Both the position numbers and the translations under genes were made by a program. Shown in pieces: positions 1 through 8,307 of a stretch of 64,000 nucleotides of DNA. How positions within the stretch are numbered: position 1 is the first letter of the stretch; each line of letters begins with the position of its first letter. The stretch lies in contig NZ_JAAVTA010000001.1 in NCBI RefSeq assembly GCF_012102705.1, positions 62,001 to 126,000 on the forward strand, given 5' to 3'. Under the pieces are notes generated by a model. It was not told where the DNA came from and did not search any database. It saw only the letters and a program-made list of their open reading frames with translations. Source of the stretch: Haematospirillum sp. H1815 (lineage in GTDB: Bacteria; Pseudomonadota; Alphaproteobacteria; Rhodospirillales; Rhodospirillaceae).

Positions 1-516
1 GGCAACCGTGGGCTGGACGTTGATTGTTTTCAGCTCGCTCTTCAGGGCATGGAAGCGCCCTTGCCACCCGCTCTTGTAGTCTGTTTTCAGGCCATAGGGT
101 GCATTGATCCCCAAGCCGAATTTCAGGTCATTGCTGTGGGAGTACAGTGCGTACAGCGACGGTACCAGTGCCAGCCCCCCGGCATCACCGCCGTCATTGC
201 TGCCCAGTACGGCAGTGCCCGCCAGCGTCGAGCCATTGTTCTTGAACTTGGCGGATGGGATGACAAACGACATGTTGGCCTGCGCGGCATGCCCCGACAG
301 ATGGGTCAGCCCGGCTGGATTGAAATAGATTGTGGACAGGTCCCGTGCGCTGGAAGTGGCGCCGGCAAATGAACTACCTTGCCCTGCTGAACCCTGTTCC
401 CGCAGCTGGAAACCTGATGCCGCCGCGTTCCCTGCTGCAAGAGACAGGGCCAGTGCCGGCGCAAGGGACAGGCAAGCACATGATGTACGATAACGTGATT
501 TCAAGGTAACGGACAT
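1..516 (-). CDS. FadL/OmpP1/TodX-type outer membrane transport protein (C-terminus cut by window edge)
   Basis: The reading frame starts at 516 on the minus strand and runs off the left edge, so only about 172 N-terminal residues are visible. A signal peptide occupies roughly residues 1-34 and ends in an Ala-rich stretch (SLAAGNAAA). The mature protein opens with SGFQLREQGSAGQG, then STIYFNPAGLT and a later INAPYGLKTDY. These are hallmark segments of the FadL family, beta-barrel channels that carry fatty acids and other hydrophobic compounds across the outer membrane. A strong GGGGGGAAG ribosome site precedes the start. The substrate cannot be read from the sequence. It is divergent from the IscU-like gene, across about 200 bases that contain a ten-C tract. 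Confidence 0.9.
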   Translation of the reverse strand, partial: MSVTLKSRYRTSCACLSLAPALALSLAAGNAAASGFQLREQGSAGQGSSFAGATSSARDLSTIYFNPAGLTHLSGHAAQANMSFVIPSAKFKNNGSTLAGTAVLGSNDGGDAGGLALVPSLYALYSHSNDLKFGLGINAPYGLKTDYKSGWQGRFHALKSELKTINVQPTVA

Positions 517-554
517 ATAACTTCCCCCCTGGATGCTATACGATCTGTCTGAGA

Positions 555-564
555 CCCCCCCCCC
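555..564. repeat. Homopolymer of ten cytosines in the fadL upstream region
   Basis: Ten consecutive C (ten G on the fadL coding strand) lie about 40-50 bases before the fadL-type start codon, in the shared divergent intergenic region 517-729. A TTGACG-like hexamer for the minus strand sits further upstream at 624-629, so the tract would probably fall in the 5' untranslated leader. Tracts this long are prone to slippage. Confidence 0.6.
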
Positions 565-729
565 GTGGTGCATGGCCCCGTAACAGCTTCGCCTCTGGCT
601 CACGGTATCTATGCGGGTAGTTCCGTCAAGTGTTTTCGTACTATGCGTGTTTTCTTTGCATGCCGTGCAGGATCATGATGCTTGTGTTTGTGCTGGACAA
701 GATGACGTGCGCAATGGATGTTTGCCGAC

Positions 730-1194
730 ATGATCGACCCTGAACTTCTTGACCTTTACTCGGCACGCATGAAAGTGCTGGCGGCCTCGGTGACTGATGC
801 TGTTGTTGTGGATGCTGCACATGCGGTTGTGCAACGCCGCAGCCCACTGTGTGGCAGTCAGGTGACGTTTTCTGTTGTGCTTGATTCGGCCGGGCAGCTT
901 TCTGCCCTTGGCTATGATGTCCAAGCCTGTGCCTTGGCCGCGGCAGCATCGGCTATTGTCGTGTTTGCTGCTCCCGGACTTTCTTTACCTGATCTTTGTG
1001 CTGTTCGTGATCAGGTCAGAGCCATGCTGCGGGGGCAGGATGTTGTCTTTCCCGGTGGGCGCTGGGCGGATCTTGATATCCTGCGTCCGGCAGAGGTTGT
1101 GCCGTCCCGGCATGGGTCGGTGATGTTGCCGTTCGATACTCTTGTTGATGCGTTTTCACAGGCCCTGGACGCACACTCTTCCGACAATCCATAA
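730..1194 (+). CDS. IscU/NifU-like iron-sulfur cluster assembly scaffold protein
   Basis: A 154-residue protein of the IscU/SufU fold. The segments SPLCGSQVTF (Cys41) and YDVQACALAAAASAIV (Cys67) match the first two cluster-ligand regions of IscU-type scaffolds. The position where the third cysteine usually lies reads SRHGSVMLPFDTL, with Ser in place of Cys. The protein is therefore a divergent scaffold or cluster-handling homologue, not a canonical IscU. An in-frame ATG at 718 would add four residues. I chose 730 because the family usually begins with Met-hydrophobic-Asp-Pro. No iscS, hscA or suf genes are adjacent. The neighbours are a PAS protein and ftsK on the same strand. Confidence 0.75.
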   Translation: MIDPELLDLYSARMKVLAASVTDAVVVDAAHAVVQRRSPLCGSQVTFSVVLDSAGQLSALGYDVQACALAAAASAIVVFAAPGLSLPDLCAVRDQVRAMLRGQDVVFPGGRWADLDILRPAEVVPSRHGSVMLPFDTLVDAFSQALDAHSSDNP

Positions 1195-1280
1195 TACTGC
1201 CTCTTGCAGGCAAGGTGTGTGTACCCTACACATAGGGTCCGGCCTTTGCTTTCAGACCCTTGCCAACGGAATCCCCACCG

Positions 1281-1754
1281 ATGAGTCGTCTTGTCCTTGT
1301 TCTCCGTCATCCTTGTCTGAAAGACCTGTACCAGTTCTGGTTACGTTTGTGCGATGACGAGACACTTCCCATGGCTGATAACCTAGACCCGTCTGCCATG
1401 CGTCCTTGGCTTGATGATCTGGCTGTTGTTGATGTTGCACGCAACGAAGACGGGCAGTTGTCCTACAGCTATTGTGGACGTGGTTTGCTGTCTGTCTTCG
1501 GGTCTGATCCGACCGGTTGCCCTGTTGATGACGAGGCGACATGCGAGGAGCCGGCTCAGGCACTGTGCGATGATTACGATCAGGTTGTGCACGAGCATAT
1601 TCCCTTGGCCCGCGTCTGCGGCGGGGTGTCCGAAGACAGCGACCATACTTGGGAACGGCTTGTTCTTCCGCTGTTCAGTGCAGAGGGGCAGGTGGAGAAA
1701 TTGCTTTTGTCTGTTTATCGTCTTTCCCCGCCCGCCGGAGCCGTGGTTTCCTGA
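1281..1754 (+). CDS. Small PAS-domain (PAS_5-type) protein
   Basis: A 157-residue soluble protein. The layout [37 protein letters not shown], seen in pieces across residues 14-52, followed by a strand-rich core ([18 protein letters not shown]) and [20 protein letters not shown], is that of the PAS_5 family common in Rhodospirillales. These proteins are stand-alone sensory or partner modules whose ligand is usually unknown. No output domain is present. I chose the ATG at 1281, with GGAA about 10 bases upstream, over the TTG at 1260. The gene ends 38 bases before ftsK and may be co-transcribed with it. Confidence 0.7.
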   Translation: MSRLVLVLRHPCLKDLYQFWLRLCDDETLPMADNLDPSAMRPWLDDLAVVDVARNEDGQLSYSYCGRGLLSVFGSDPTGCPVDDEATCEEPAQALCDDYDQVVHEHIPLARVCGGVSEDSDHTWERLVLPLFSAEGQVEKLLLSVYRLSPPAGAVVS

Positions 1755-1792
1755 AGCCATTTTCCCCTGACCCATATTTCAGAGCTAGCTGC

Positions 1793-3838
1793 ATGACCAT
1801 AGACCAGTTTCCTGCTGACCAGGCAACAAGCCGGGAAGATATTGTTATTGTGCGTGACGCCATGACGGCCGCAGAGTTCAATCTTTGGTGCGCGCTTCAG
1901 TCCCGGCCCTATCGCCTGGTGCAGAATGTATGGCCCGATGGTGCGCTGGAGTGGGATGTTGAATACAAGCCAGGACGCCCCGAGGCTGCCATTGTCTATG
2001 GGACGGGCCAGGAAGAGGAAGCCTTGGCTGTGATTGCTGCCTTTGCCTTTCTGGCTGGCGTAGAGTGTCACGACCCTGTCGCTGATGTGGAGGATATCGC
2101 TTCCGTCGATAGTCTGGAGACAGCTGAGCCTGCTTTGCCGTCTGCGGATTGTGAGGCTGTCGACGCTGGTGTGTGTGACATAGAGGATCCGGAAACGGAA
2201 GGTGATGCAGAGGAATACAGCATCCCGGATGATCCTGTTTCTGTTGCGTGTGCGCATGAAGTTGACAGCGATGATGGTTATCATGCTCCTGCCTTTGATG
2301 TCCTGCAGTCTCCTCCCGTACGCGATGGAGAGGAAGCCGACGAAACTGTTCTGGCCGAGCATGCGCGGACCCTGGAGACGGTTCTGAAGAATTTCAAGGT
2401 TCGCGGCGAGATCATGGAGGTCAAGGCCGGGCCAGTAGTAACGCTGTATGAGTTTGAGCCTGTGCCGGGGACCAAGTCCTCGACGGTGATCAATCTGTCT
2501 GATGACATCGCCCGTTCGATGAGTGCGGTAACAGCTCGTGTTGCTGTTGTCCCCGGGCGCTCGGCCATAGGGATTGAGTTGCCCAACGAGGAGCGGGAAA
2601 CTGTCTGGTTGCGCGAGATGCTTGAGTCCCCCGCTTTCGGGGCTCATGGCGGGCGGTTGCCGTTGGCCTTGGGTAAAGATATTGGTGGGGATCCGGTGGT
2701 CGTTGATCTGGCCCGGATGCCCCATCTCCTGATTGCCGGGACGACGGGATCCGGTAAATCAGTTGGCATCAATACCATGATTCTGTCGCTGCTGTACCGT
2801 TTGTCGCCGGAACGGTGCCGTTTGATCATGGTGGATCCCAAGATGCTGGAACTGTCTGTTTACGACGGTATACCACATCTCTTGACCCCGGTTGTTACCG
2901 ATCCAAGGAAAGCCGTTGTGGCCTTGAAGTGGGCGGTGCGGGAGATGGAGACGCGCTATCGCAACATGGCTGCCGTCGGGGTGCGGAATATCGAAGGTTA
3001 CAACGAGAGGGTTCGTGATCTGGCCGCACGGGGGGAGCAGGTCACCCGCAAGGTTCAGGTTGGTTTTGATCGTGAGACAGGTGAGCCGGAATTTGAGGAT
3101 CAGATTGTTGACCTCTCACAGTTGCCCTATATTGTGATTGTGGTCGACGAAATGGCCGACCTGATGCTGGTTGCCGGAAAGGAAATTGAGGCCACGATCC
3201 AGCGCCTTGCACAGATGGCCAGAGCGGCAGGGATCCATCTGATCATGGCTACTCAGCGCCCCAGCGTCGATGTGATCACCGGTACCATCAAGGCCAACTT
3301 CCCGACCCGTGTTTCGTTCCAGGTCACCAGCAAAATCGACAGCCGTACCATCTTGGGCGAGCAGGGCGCTGAACAGCTTCTGGGGCAGGGTGATATGCTG
3401 TATATGGCAGCAGGTGGACGTATCACCCGTGTGCATGGGCCCTTTGTATCGGATGCCGAGGTGGAGCGTGTCGTGCGCCACATCAAGGACTTCTGTGGTG
3501 AGCCTGACTACCTGCACGCCATTACCGAGGAGGGAGATGATCCGGATGGAGATTCCTCTGACGGAGCGGGGTCTGTTTTCGACAACACGGCGTTGGGTGA
3601 GGGGGGCTATGACGATCCCTATGACCAAGCGGTTGCGCTGGTAATGCGCGAGCAGAAAGTGTCGGTCAGCTTTATCCAGCGCCACCTGCAAATCGGCTAT
3701 AACCGTGCTGCCCGCATTGTCGAGAAAATGGAAACAGAGGGGATTGTCAGCGCTGCCAACCATGTCGGGAAGCGTGATATCCTTGTTTCGGCCAGCCGTT
3801 ATCTGGCTGGCCGTGACGATGGCTCCAGCACGCTGTAG
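1793..3838 (+). CDS. ftsK: FtsK/SpoIIIE-family DNA translocase lacking the N-terminal membrane domain
   Basis: A 681-residue protein. The C-terminal two thirds is a complete FtsK motor. It has an alpha-domain start near residue 180 ([20 protein letters not shown]), Walker A GTTGSGKS at 316-323, Walker B with VVDEMADL around Asp452-Glu453, and [14 protein letters not shown] winged-helix gamma domain fills the last 65 residues and would read KOPS-like polarity sequences. FtsK pumps DNA at the division septum and activates XerCD at dif. The usual 4-TM anchor is absent. The first 80 residues form a small domain I do not recognise, followed by an acidic linker of about 100 residues. No anchor is encoded upstream in this frame. 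It converges with the hydrolase gene. Confidence 0.92.
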   Translation: MTIDQFPADQATSREDIVIVRDAMTAAEFNLWCALQSRPYRLVQNVWPDGALEWDVEYKPGRPEAAIVYGTGQEEEALAVIAAFAFLAGVECHDPVADVEDIASVDSLETAEPALPSADCEAVDAGVCDIEDPETEGDAEEYSIPDDPVSVACAHEVDSDDGYHAPAFDVLQSPPVRDGEEADETVLAEHARTLETVLKNFKVRGEIMEVKAGPVVTLYEFEPVPGTKSSTVINLSDDIARSMSAVTARVAVVPGRSAIGIELPNEERETVWLREMLESPAFGAHGGRLPLALGKDIGGDPVVVDLARMPHLLIAGTTGSGKSVGINTMILSLLYRLSPERCRLIMVDPKMLELSVYDGIPHLLTPVVTDPRKAVVALKWAVREMETRYRNMAAVGVRNIEGYNERVRDLAARGEQVTRKVQVGFDRETGEPEFEDQIVDLSQLPYIVIVVDEMADLMLVAGKEIEATIQRLAQMARAAGIHLIMATQRPSVDVITGTIKANFPTRVSFQVTSKIDSRTILGEQGAEQLLGQGDMLYMAAGGRITRVHGPFVSDAEVERVVRHIKDFCGEPDYLHAITEEGDDPDGDSSDGAGSVFDNTALGEGGYDDPYDQAVALVMREQKVSVSFIQRHLQIGYNRAARIVEKMETEGIVSAANHVGKRDILVSASRYLAGRDDGSSTL

Positions 3839-3854
3839 CCAGAGTGTTGGGGGC

Positions 3855-4643
3855 TTATCCCTGTTGCAGGAACTCCAGCACGTGACCGATAAATGTTCCC
3901 GGGGCTTCAGCATGTGGCCAGTGCCCGCACCCGTCCATACGGACCAGGGCATGATACGGGAATAGGGCCTGAATGCGTGCTTCGCCCCTTGAGGTCACAT
4001 AGCCTGATTGTCCACCGGCAAGAAACAGGGCCGGGTTTCTGTACGGTGTTGTTTCAATTGTCGCGGGGAATGCGCGGATGGCGTCCATGCTGTCATCTAG
4101 GGTTCGCAGATTGATCTGCCACTTCAGGTGTCCCCTGCTTTCATCTGTGACCAGGTTTTGGGTCAGGAACTTGCGCAGGGATTCCTCCGGGATGGCATGG
4201 GCCAGTTGAGCCTCGACTTCGGCGCGGCGCGTAACGCCGACAAGGTTTACTGCTTCCATGGCCTGAATATAGGTGCGATGTTCGGCGCTGCCGTAATCGA
4301 CGGGTGCAATATCGATGACCAGAAGACGCTCCACGCGCTCTGGATGGTGAAGGGCCATGGTCATGGCGATCTTCCCCCCCATGGAGTGGCCGAGCACAAT
4401 GGTTTTGTGCAGCCCCTGCCTGTCCATCCATTCCATGACGGTGTTTGTCATGGATACGTAGTCAACCGGGCTATCAGTCCATGGGCTGCTTCCGTGATTG
4501 GGCAGATCAAGGCAAAAGACGTGGTATCCGTGACCGGACAGGGTCCGGGCAATGGATCCCCAGTTGCGGCCAGATCCGAATAAGCCGTGCAGGATAATCA
4601 GCGGCGTTCCAGCGTGGCCATGGTCTGTGTGGGCAAGTAACAT
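3855..4643 (-). CDS. Alpha/beta-hydrolase fold esterase
   Basis: A 262-residue alpha/beta hydrolase. The oxyanion region reads HGLFGSGRNW, the nucleophile elbow is GHSMGG and the C-terminal catalytic histidine lies in GHWPHAE. VIDIAPVDYG follows strand 6. This pattern is close to the YbfF/ABHD11-type esterases, which hydrolyse short acyl esters. The true substrate is unknown. The ATG at 4643 has GGAG eight bases upstream. The longer frame upstream overlaps yaaA and carries no recognisable sequence. It lies 19 bases after yaaA on the same strand, so the two are probably co-transcribed. Confidence 0.88.
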   Translation of the reverse strand: MLLAHTDHGHAGTPLIILHGLFGSGRNWGSIARTLSGHGYHVFCLDLPNHGSSPWTDSPVDYVSMTNTVMEWMDRQGLHKTIVLGHSMGGKIAMTMALHHPERVERLLVIDIAPVDYGSAEHRTYIQAMEAVNLVGVTRRAEVEAQLAHAIPEESLRKFLTQNLVTDESRGHLKWQINLRTLDDSMDAIRAFPATIETTPYRNPALFLAGGQSGYVTSRGEARIQALFPYHALVRMDGCGHWPHAEAPGTFIGHVLEFLQQG

Positions 4644-4662
4644 GGAAAAGCTCCGGGGTCGT

Positions 4663-5433
4663 TCAGGGTTGGGGGCGGGAAAAGACCCACGTCGTGGTGT
4701 CCGAGCGATCCGGAACAAAGCTGTAGCCACCATCATTGAAACGTTTCAGGTCGTCGGCCTGTTCCAAGCGATTGATTATCATATAACGGGCCATCATGCC
4801 TCGGGCCCGTTTGGCCATCAGCCCGATGACACGGCTTTTGCCGTTTTTTTCCTCGTGAAAGGTTGGCGTGATGACCCGGGATTTCAGCTCGGCTCCGGCG
4901 GCCTTGAAATATTCGGCGGAAGCCAGATTGATGAGAACTGGTTGCGGCTGGGCTTGTACGTCCCGGTCCAAGTGTGGCGCGATGCGGCCTTTCCAGAAGG
5001 CATATAAATCCTGCCCCCGTTCGTTGTCCAGACGGGTTCCCATTTCCAGGCGATAGGGTTCAATGGCATCCAGCGGCCGAAGGACCCCATAAAGGCCGGA
5101 CAGGATACGCAGCCTGTCTTGTGCCCATTCCAGATCAGACTGGCTCATGGTGCTGGCTTGCAGACCAATGTATGTATCACCGGCAAAGGCAAGAACAGCG
5201 TGTTTGGCCTGCTCCGTGCTCTCTGTCTGGCCCATATGCTGGAAGCGGGCGTAGTTCAGGTCTGCCAGCCGATCGGAAAGTTTCATAAGCCGGCGCAGAT
5301 CATCCGGGGTCAGGCGTTGTGCCCGTTTGGCCAGTATGGCTGTATCCTCGGCCAGAACAGGCCGGGTTCGGGGTAAATGGGGTGGAGGAGCTGAGAAGTC
5401 CAGATTTTTGGCTGGAGAAAGAACGGCAAGCAT
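4663..5433 (-). CDS. yaaA: YaaA/DUF328 family peroxide-stress protein
   Basis: A 256-residue protein opening MLAVLSPAKNLDF, the signature of the YaaA family. In Escherichia coli YaaA limits free iron and oxidative DNA damage during peroxide stress. Later segments LSGLYGVLRPLDAIEPYRLEMG, in pieces, and FHEEKNGKSRVIGLMAKRARG are conserved in the family. I start it at 5433 by alignment with the E. coli N-terminus. An ATG four codons upstream at 5445 is also possible. It is followed at 19 bases by the esterase gene. Confidence 0.9.
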   Translation of the reverse strand: MLAVLSPAKNLDFSAPPPHLPRTRPVLAEDTAILAKRAQRLTPDDLRRLMKLSDRLADLNYARFQHMGQTESTEQAKHAVLAFAGDTYIGLQASTMSQSDLEWAQDRLRILSGLYGVLRPLDAIEPYRLEMGTRLDNERGQDLYAFWKGRIAPHLDRDVQAQPQPVLINLASAEYFKAAGAELKSRVITPTFHEEKNGKSRVIGLMAKRARGMMARYMIINRLEQADDLKRFNDGGYSFVPDRSDTTTWVFSRPQP

Positions 5434-5489
5434 AAGCACCAGCATCTGTGGATTGGAAAAGCAACATGTATATTTGACCGTGAAAGACG

Positions 5490-5506
5490 CCGGGGGCAAG
5501 CCCCGG
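5490..5506 (-). terminator. Possible terminator hairpin downstream of ackA
   Basis: An inverted repeat CCGGGG/CCCCGG with a five-base loop lies seven bases past the ackA stop. On the minus strand it is followed by CGTCTTTC, so the U-tract is weak. It may end the pta-ackA transcript before yaaA. Confidence 0.35.
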
Positions 5507-5512
5507 TCATGA

Positions 5513-6706
5513 TCACGGTGCGTGTTCTATCAAGCGGGCCGTATGGCGGGCGATCATCAGTTCTTCGTCGGTAGGAATAGCCCAGACAGCAATAGGACTG
5601 TCATCGGTACTGATGCGCAGGGCATGGGTTGTATTCGCCGCAGGGTCCAGCTTGATTCCCATCCACGATACCAAGGCGCAGATCCTCTTGCGGATTTCGG
5701 CCGAGCGCTCGCCAATGCCGGCTGTGAAAACCAGGACATCAAGCCCACCAATGGTTATCGCAAGGGCCCCGATTTCCTTGGCGGCCCTGTATACGAACAG
5801 ATCAATGGCTTCCTGTGCTGCCGGAGAATCACTGTCCAAGAGTATTCTCATGTCATTTGACAGGCCACCGGAAACGCCGAGCAGTCCGGACTCCCGGTAC
5901 AGCAGTTTCTCCAGTGCCGGTACATCCAGTTTCTCTTGCTGCAAAAGGTGCAGGATAATCCCCGGGTCCAGGGAGCCGGGGCGCGTGCCCATCATCAGCC
6001 CATCCACGGCTGTAAAGCCCATGGAGGAATCAATGGCAACCCCGTCTTTCATGGCGCACATGCTGGCACCACTGCCAAGGTGTGCAGCAATAACCCGTCC
6101 CTTGGCCCGTGTCGGGTCCAGCTCAGCAAGACGGCCTGCGATGTATTCGTAAGAAAGCCCGTGAAAGCCGTAGCGTTTGATTCCGGCATCCAGATAGCGT
6201 CGGGGCAGGCCAACCAGTGATGCTTCCGGGCGTTTATGGCGGTGGAAGGCGGTATCAAAACAGGCAATCTGTGGAAGCGCGGGATACAGCTTTGCCAAGG
6301 TTTCAATGGGGGCGAGGTTGTGGGGTTGATGTAGCGGGGCTAAGGGAACAAATACCCGCAGTTGCTCCAGAATAGCGGGCGTTACCCGTACCGGGGCATC
6401 ATGGAGCATACCCCCGTGTACAACCCTGTGCCCTGCGGCCCGCAGCTGCAGCTGGTTTCCTTCTGTCGCGTGAATCCAGTCGATCAGGCGTTGCAGAATG
6501 TCCTGGTGTGTTCCGGAAGGCCATGGCTCGTTGGCAACCGGTTCACCAGAACGGTTTCGGGCAATAAGGCGGGGTGTAATACCGGTTCCTATCCCTTCAA
6601 CCTGTCCGTGGAGTTTTGGTGCAAGGGAACGGCCAGCCAACGCAAAGACCGTGAACTTGACCGAAGATGAACCCGCGTTGAGAACCAGGATACCTTCTTC
6701 AGTCAT
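5513..6706 (-). CDS. ackA: Acetate kinase
   Basis: A 397-residue protein of normal acetate kinase length. It carries VLNAGSSSVKF at residues 8-18, HRVVHGG, FDTAFH and AAHLGSGAS, which form the phosphate-binding and catalytic segments of the ASKHA fold. It interconverts acetyl phosphate plus ADP with acetate plus ATP. It starts three bases after the stop of the upstream phosphate acyltransferase, so the two are translationally coupled. Together they provide an acetyl-CoA to acetate overflow or activation route. Butyrate or propionate kinase activity is possible but the length and motifs fit acetate kinase best. Confidence 0.95.
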   Translation of the reverse strand: MTEEGILVLNAGSSSVKFTVFALAGRSLAPKLHGQVEGIGTGITPRLIARNRSGEPVANEPWPSGTHQDILQRLIDWIHATEGNQLQLRAAGHRVVHGGMLHDAPVRVTPAILEQLRVFVPLAPLHQPHNLAPIETLAKLYPALPQIACFDTAFHRHKRPEASLVGLPRRYLDAGIKRYGFHGLSYEYIAGRLAELDPTRAKGRVIAAHLGSGASMCAMKDGVAIDSSMGFTAVDGLMMGTRPGSLDPGIILHLLQQEKLDVPALEKLLYRESGLLGVSGGLSNDMRILLDSDSPAAQEAIDLFVYRAAKEIGALAITIGGLDVLVFTAGIGERSAEIRKRICALVSWMGIKLDPAANTTHALRISTDDSPIAVWAIPTDEELMIARHTARLIEHAP

Positions 6707-6709
6707 GAC

Positions 6710-8131
6710 CTAGCCAACCCCCGTCACGAGTTTTTGTTTTCCTGTGCGCCGGGCCTGGGCATAGCGTGCCGCGACCACACAGGACGCCAGACGTGCCTTG
6801 GCGCTGTCGGCCCTGCTGGTCAGGATAATGGGGACCCTTGCCCCCAGAACAACGCCGGCGGCTTCAGCCTCAGCCAGATAGCACAGCTGTTTGGCCAGCA
6901 TGTTGCCGGCCTCCAGATCTGGTACCAGAAGGATATCGGCATTGCCGGCAACCGGGCTGCTGATGTTCTTGATGCGGGCGGCCTCGCTGGAAATAGCGTT
7001 GTCAAACGCCAGGGGTCCATCCAGGATTCCGCCACGAATCTGACCACGGTCTGCCATCTTGCACAGCGCGGCAGCTTCGATGGTTGACGTGATTTTTGGG
7101 TATACCGTTTCGACAGCCGACAGGATGGCCACCAAAGGCTGCTCCACTCCCATGATGCGCACAAGGTCGATGGCATTCTGGCAGATATCGGCCTTGTCTT
7201 GCAGCGACGGATAGATATTGATAGCAGCATCCGTAATAAACAGGGGCTTGGGATAGGCTGGCGTATCAATAATATAAACGTGACTGATCCGTCGTCCGGT
7301 GCGTAGGCCCGTATCACCTTTGGCCACTTCGTGCATCAGTTCATCTGTGTGGAGGCTTCCCTTCATCAGCGCTTCGCATTCCCCTGTGCGACACAGGCCG
7401 ACAGCCGTAGATGCGGATGCATGGGAGTGTTCTGTATCGATGATCCGGCAGCCATCAATATTGATGCCAAACTCCCGTGCAATAGACCGGATCCGTTTTG
7501 ATGGCCCGACCAGCACAGGGGTGATCACGCCGTGCCTTGCCGCATCCATAGCCCCGGTCAGGGACACCTCGTCACAGGGATGACATACTGCAACCTTGAC
7601 AGGTTCGGTTGCTTGCGTGGTTTCCAGGAGCCGGCTGAACACATGGCTGCGCCGCCGCACCGTTATTTCAGGAAGTGGGTCTGCCGAAACGGTTACTTTC
7701 TCGATCGGGGCTTCTACAGTTGCGTAGCCTTCCACAACCATTTCATGGCGCTGGTTTACGCCTTGGCAATGAAAAACGATGATATGCTCGTCTTCCCTCT
7801 TTTCCGTTGCCGTCAGTGTCAAGGTCAGAGTGTCGCCTAATTCCACCGCCCTGAGGAAGCGCAGTGTTTGCTCCCGGTACACAGTTCCAGGGCCGGGAAG
7901 TTCATTGCCAAGCAGGGAGGAAAACAGGGAGCCTGCCCACATGCTGTGCCCGCTGACCTTGCCGTTCTTCAGAAGCTTTGCAGCCCATGCATCATCAAGA
8001 TGTGTGGGGTTATGATCAGAAGACATAATTGCGAAGACTTCAGCATCTTCCCGGGTCAGGGTACGGGTCAGCGACGCTGTGTCACCAATACAAATTTCGC
8101 TGAACGTACGGTTTTGCAGCGTGATGCGCAT
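6710..8131 (-). CDS. Bifunctional MaoC-like enoyl-CoA hydratase / phosphate acyltransferase
   Basis: A 473-residue fusion. Residues 1-150 are a MaoC hotdog domain (SSDHNPTHLDDAWA, GHSMWAGSLFSSLLG), typical of R-specific enoyl-CoA hydratases. Residues 165-470 are a phosphate acetyl/butyryltransferase (EALMKGSLHTDELMHEV, FITDAAINIYPSL, GPLAFDNAIS). Such fusions occur beside ackA in many alphaproteobacteria. The transferase makes acyl phosphate from acyl-CoA for AckA to use. The hydratase half may link to beta-oxidation or polyhydroxyalkanoate intermediates, which is inference. The gene is the first of the two-gene operon with ackA, and is divergent from a histidine kinase gene. Confidence 0.9.
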   Translation of the reverse strand: MRITLQNRTFSEICIGDTASLTRTLTREDAEVFAIMSSDHNPTHLDDAWAAKLLKNGKVSGHSMWAGSLFSSLLGNELPGPGTVYREQTLRFLRAVELGDTLTLTLTATEKREDEHIIVFHCQGVNQRHEMVVEGYATVEAPIEKVTVSADPLPEITVRRRSHVFSRLLETTQATEPVKVAVCHPCDEVSLTGAMDAARHGVITPVLVGPSKRIRSIAREFGINIDGCRIIDTEHSHASASTAVGLCRTGECEALMKGSLHTDELMHEVAKGDTGLRTGRRISHVYIIDTPAYPKPLFITDAAINIYPSLQDKADICQNAIDLVRIMGVEQPLVAILSAVETVYPKITSTIEAAALCKMADRGQIRGGILDGPLAFDNAISSEAARIKNISSPVAGNADILLVPDLEAGNMLAKQLCYLAEAEAAGVVLGARVPIILTSRADSAKARLASCVVAARYAQARRTGKQKLVTGVG

Positions 8132-8307
8132 GGAATATTTCCAGTTTTCCCGACGATTCCTGATCGTCTACAATGGAACGGGCAACAGGCAACGTGCAAG
8201 CGCGAAATGGTTACAGACTGTCACGAATCCAGGTACCAGAACTTGAGAAGACAAGGTGGGATGGGCACAATACCCGCCTTGGCACAGTGTTCTGGATTAT
8301 ACCCTGC

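Noticed and set aside
1715-2725. Long minus-strand open frame of 336 codons opposite ftsK
   Set aside because: It is the shadow of the ftsK reading frame. It has no ribosome site or recognisable motif, while the plus strand encodes a clear FtsK motor.
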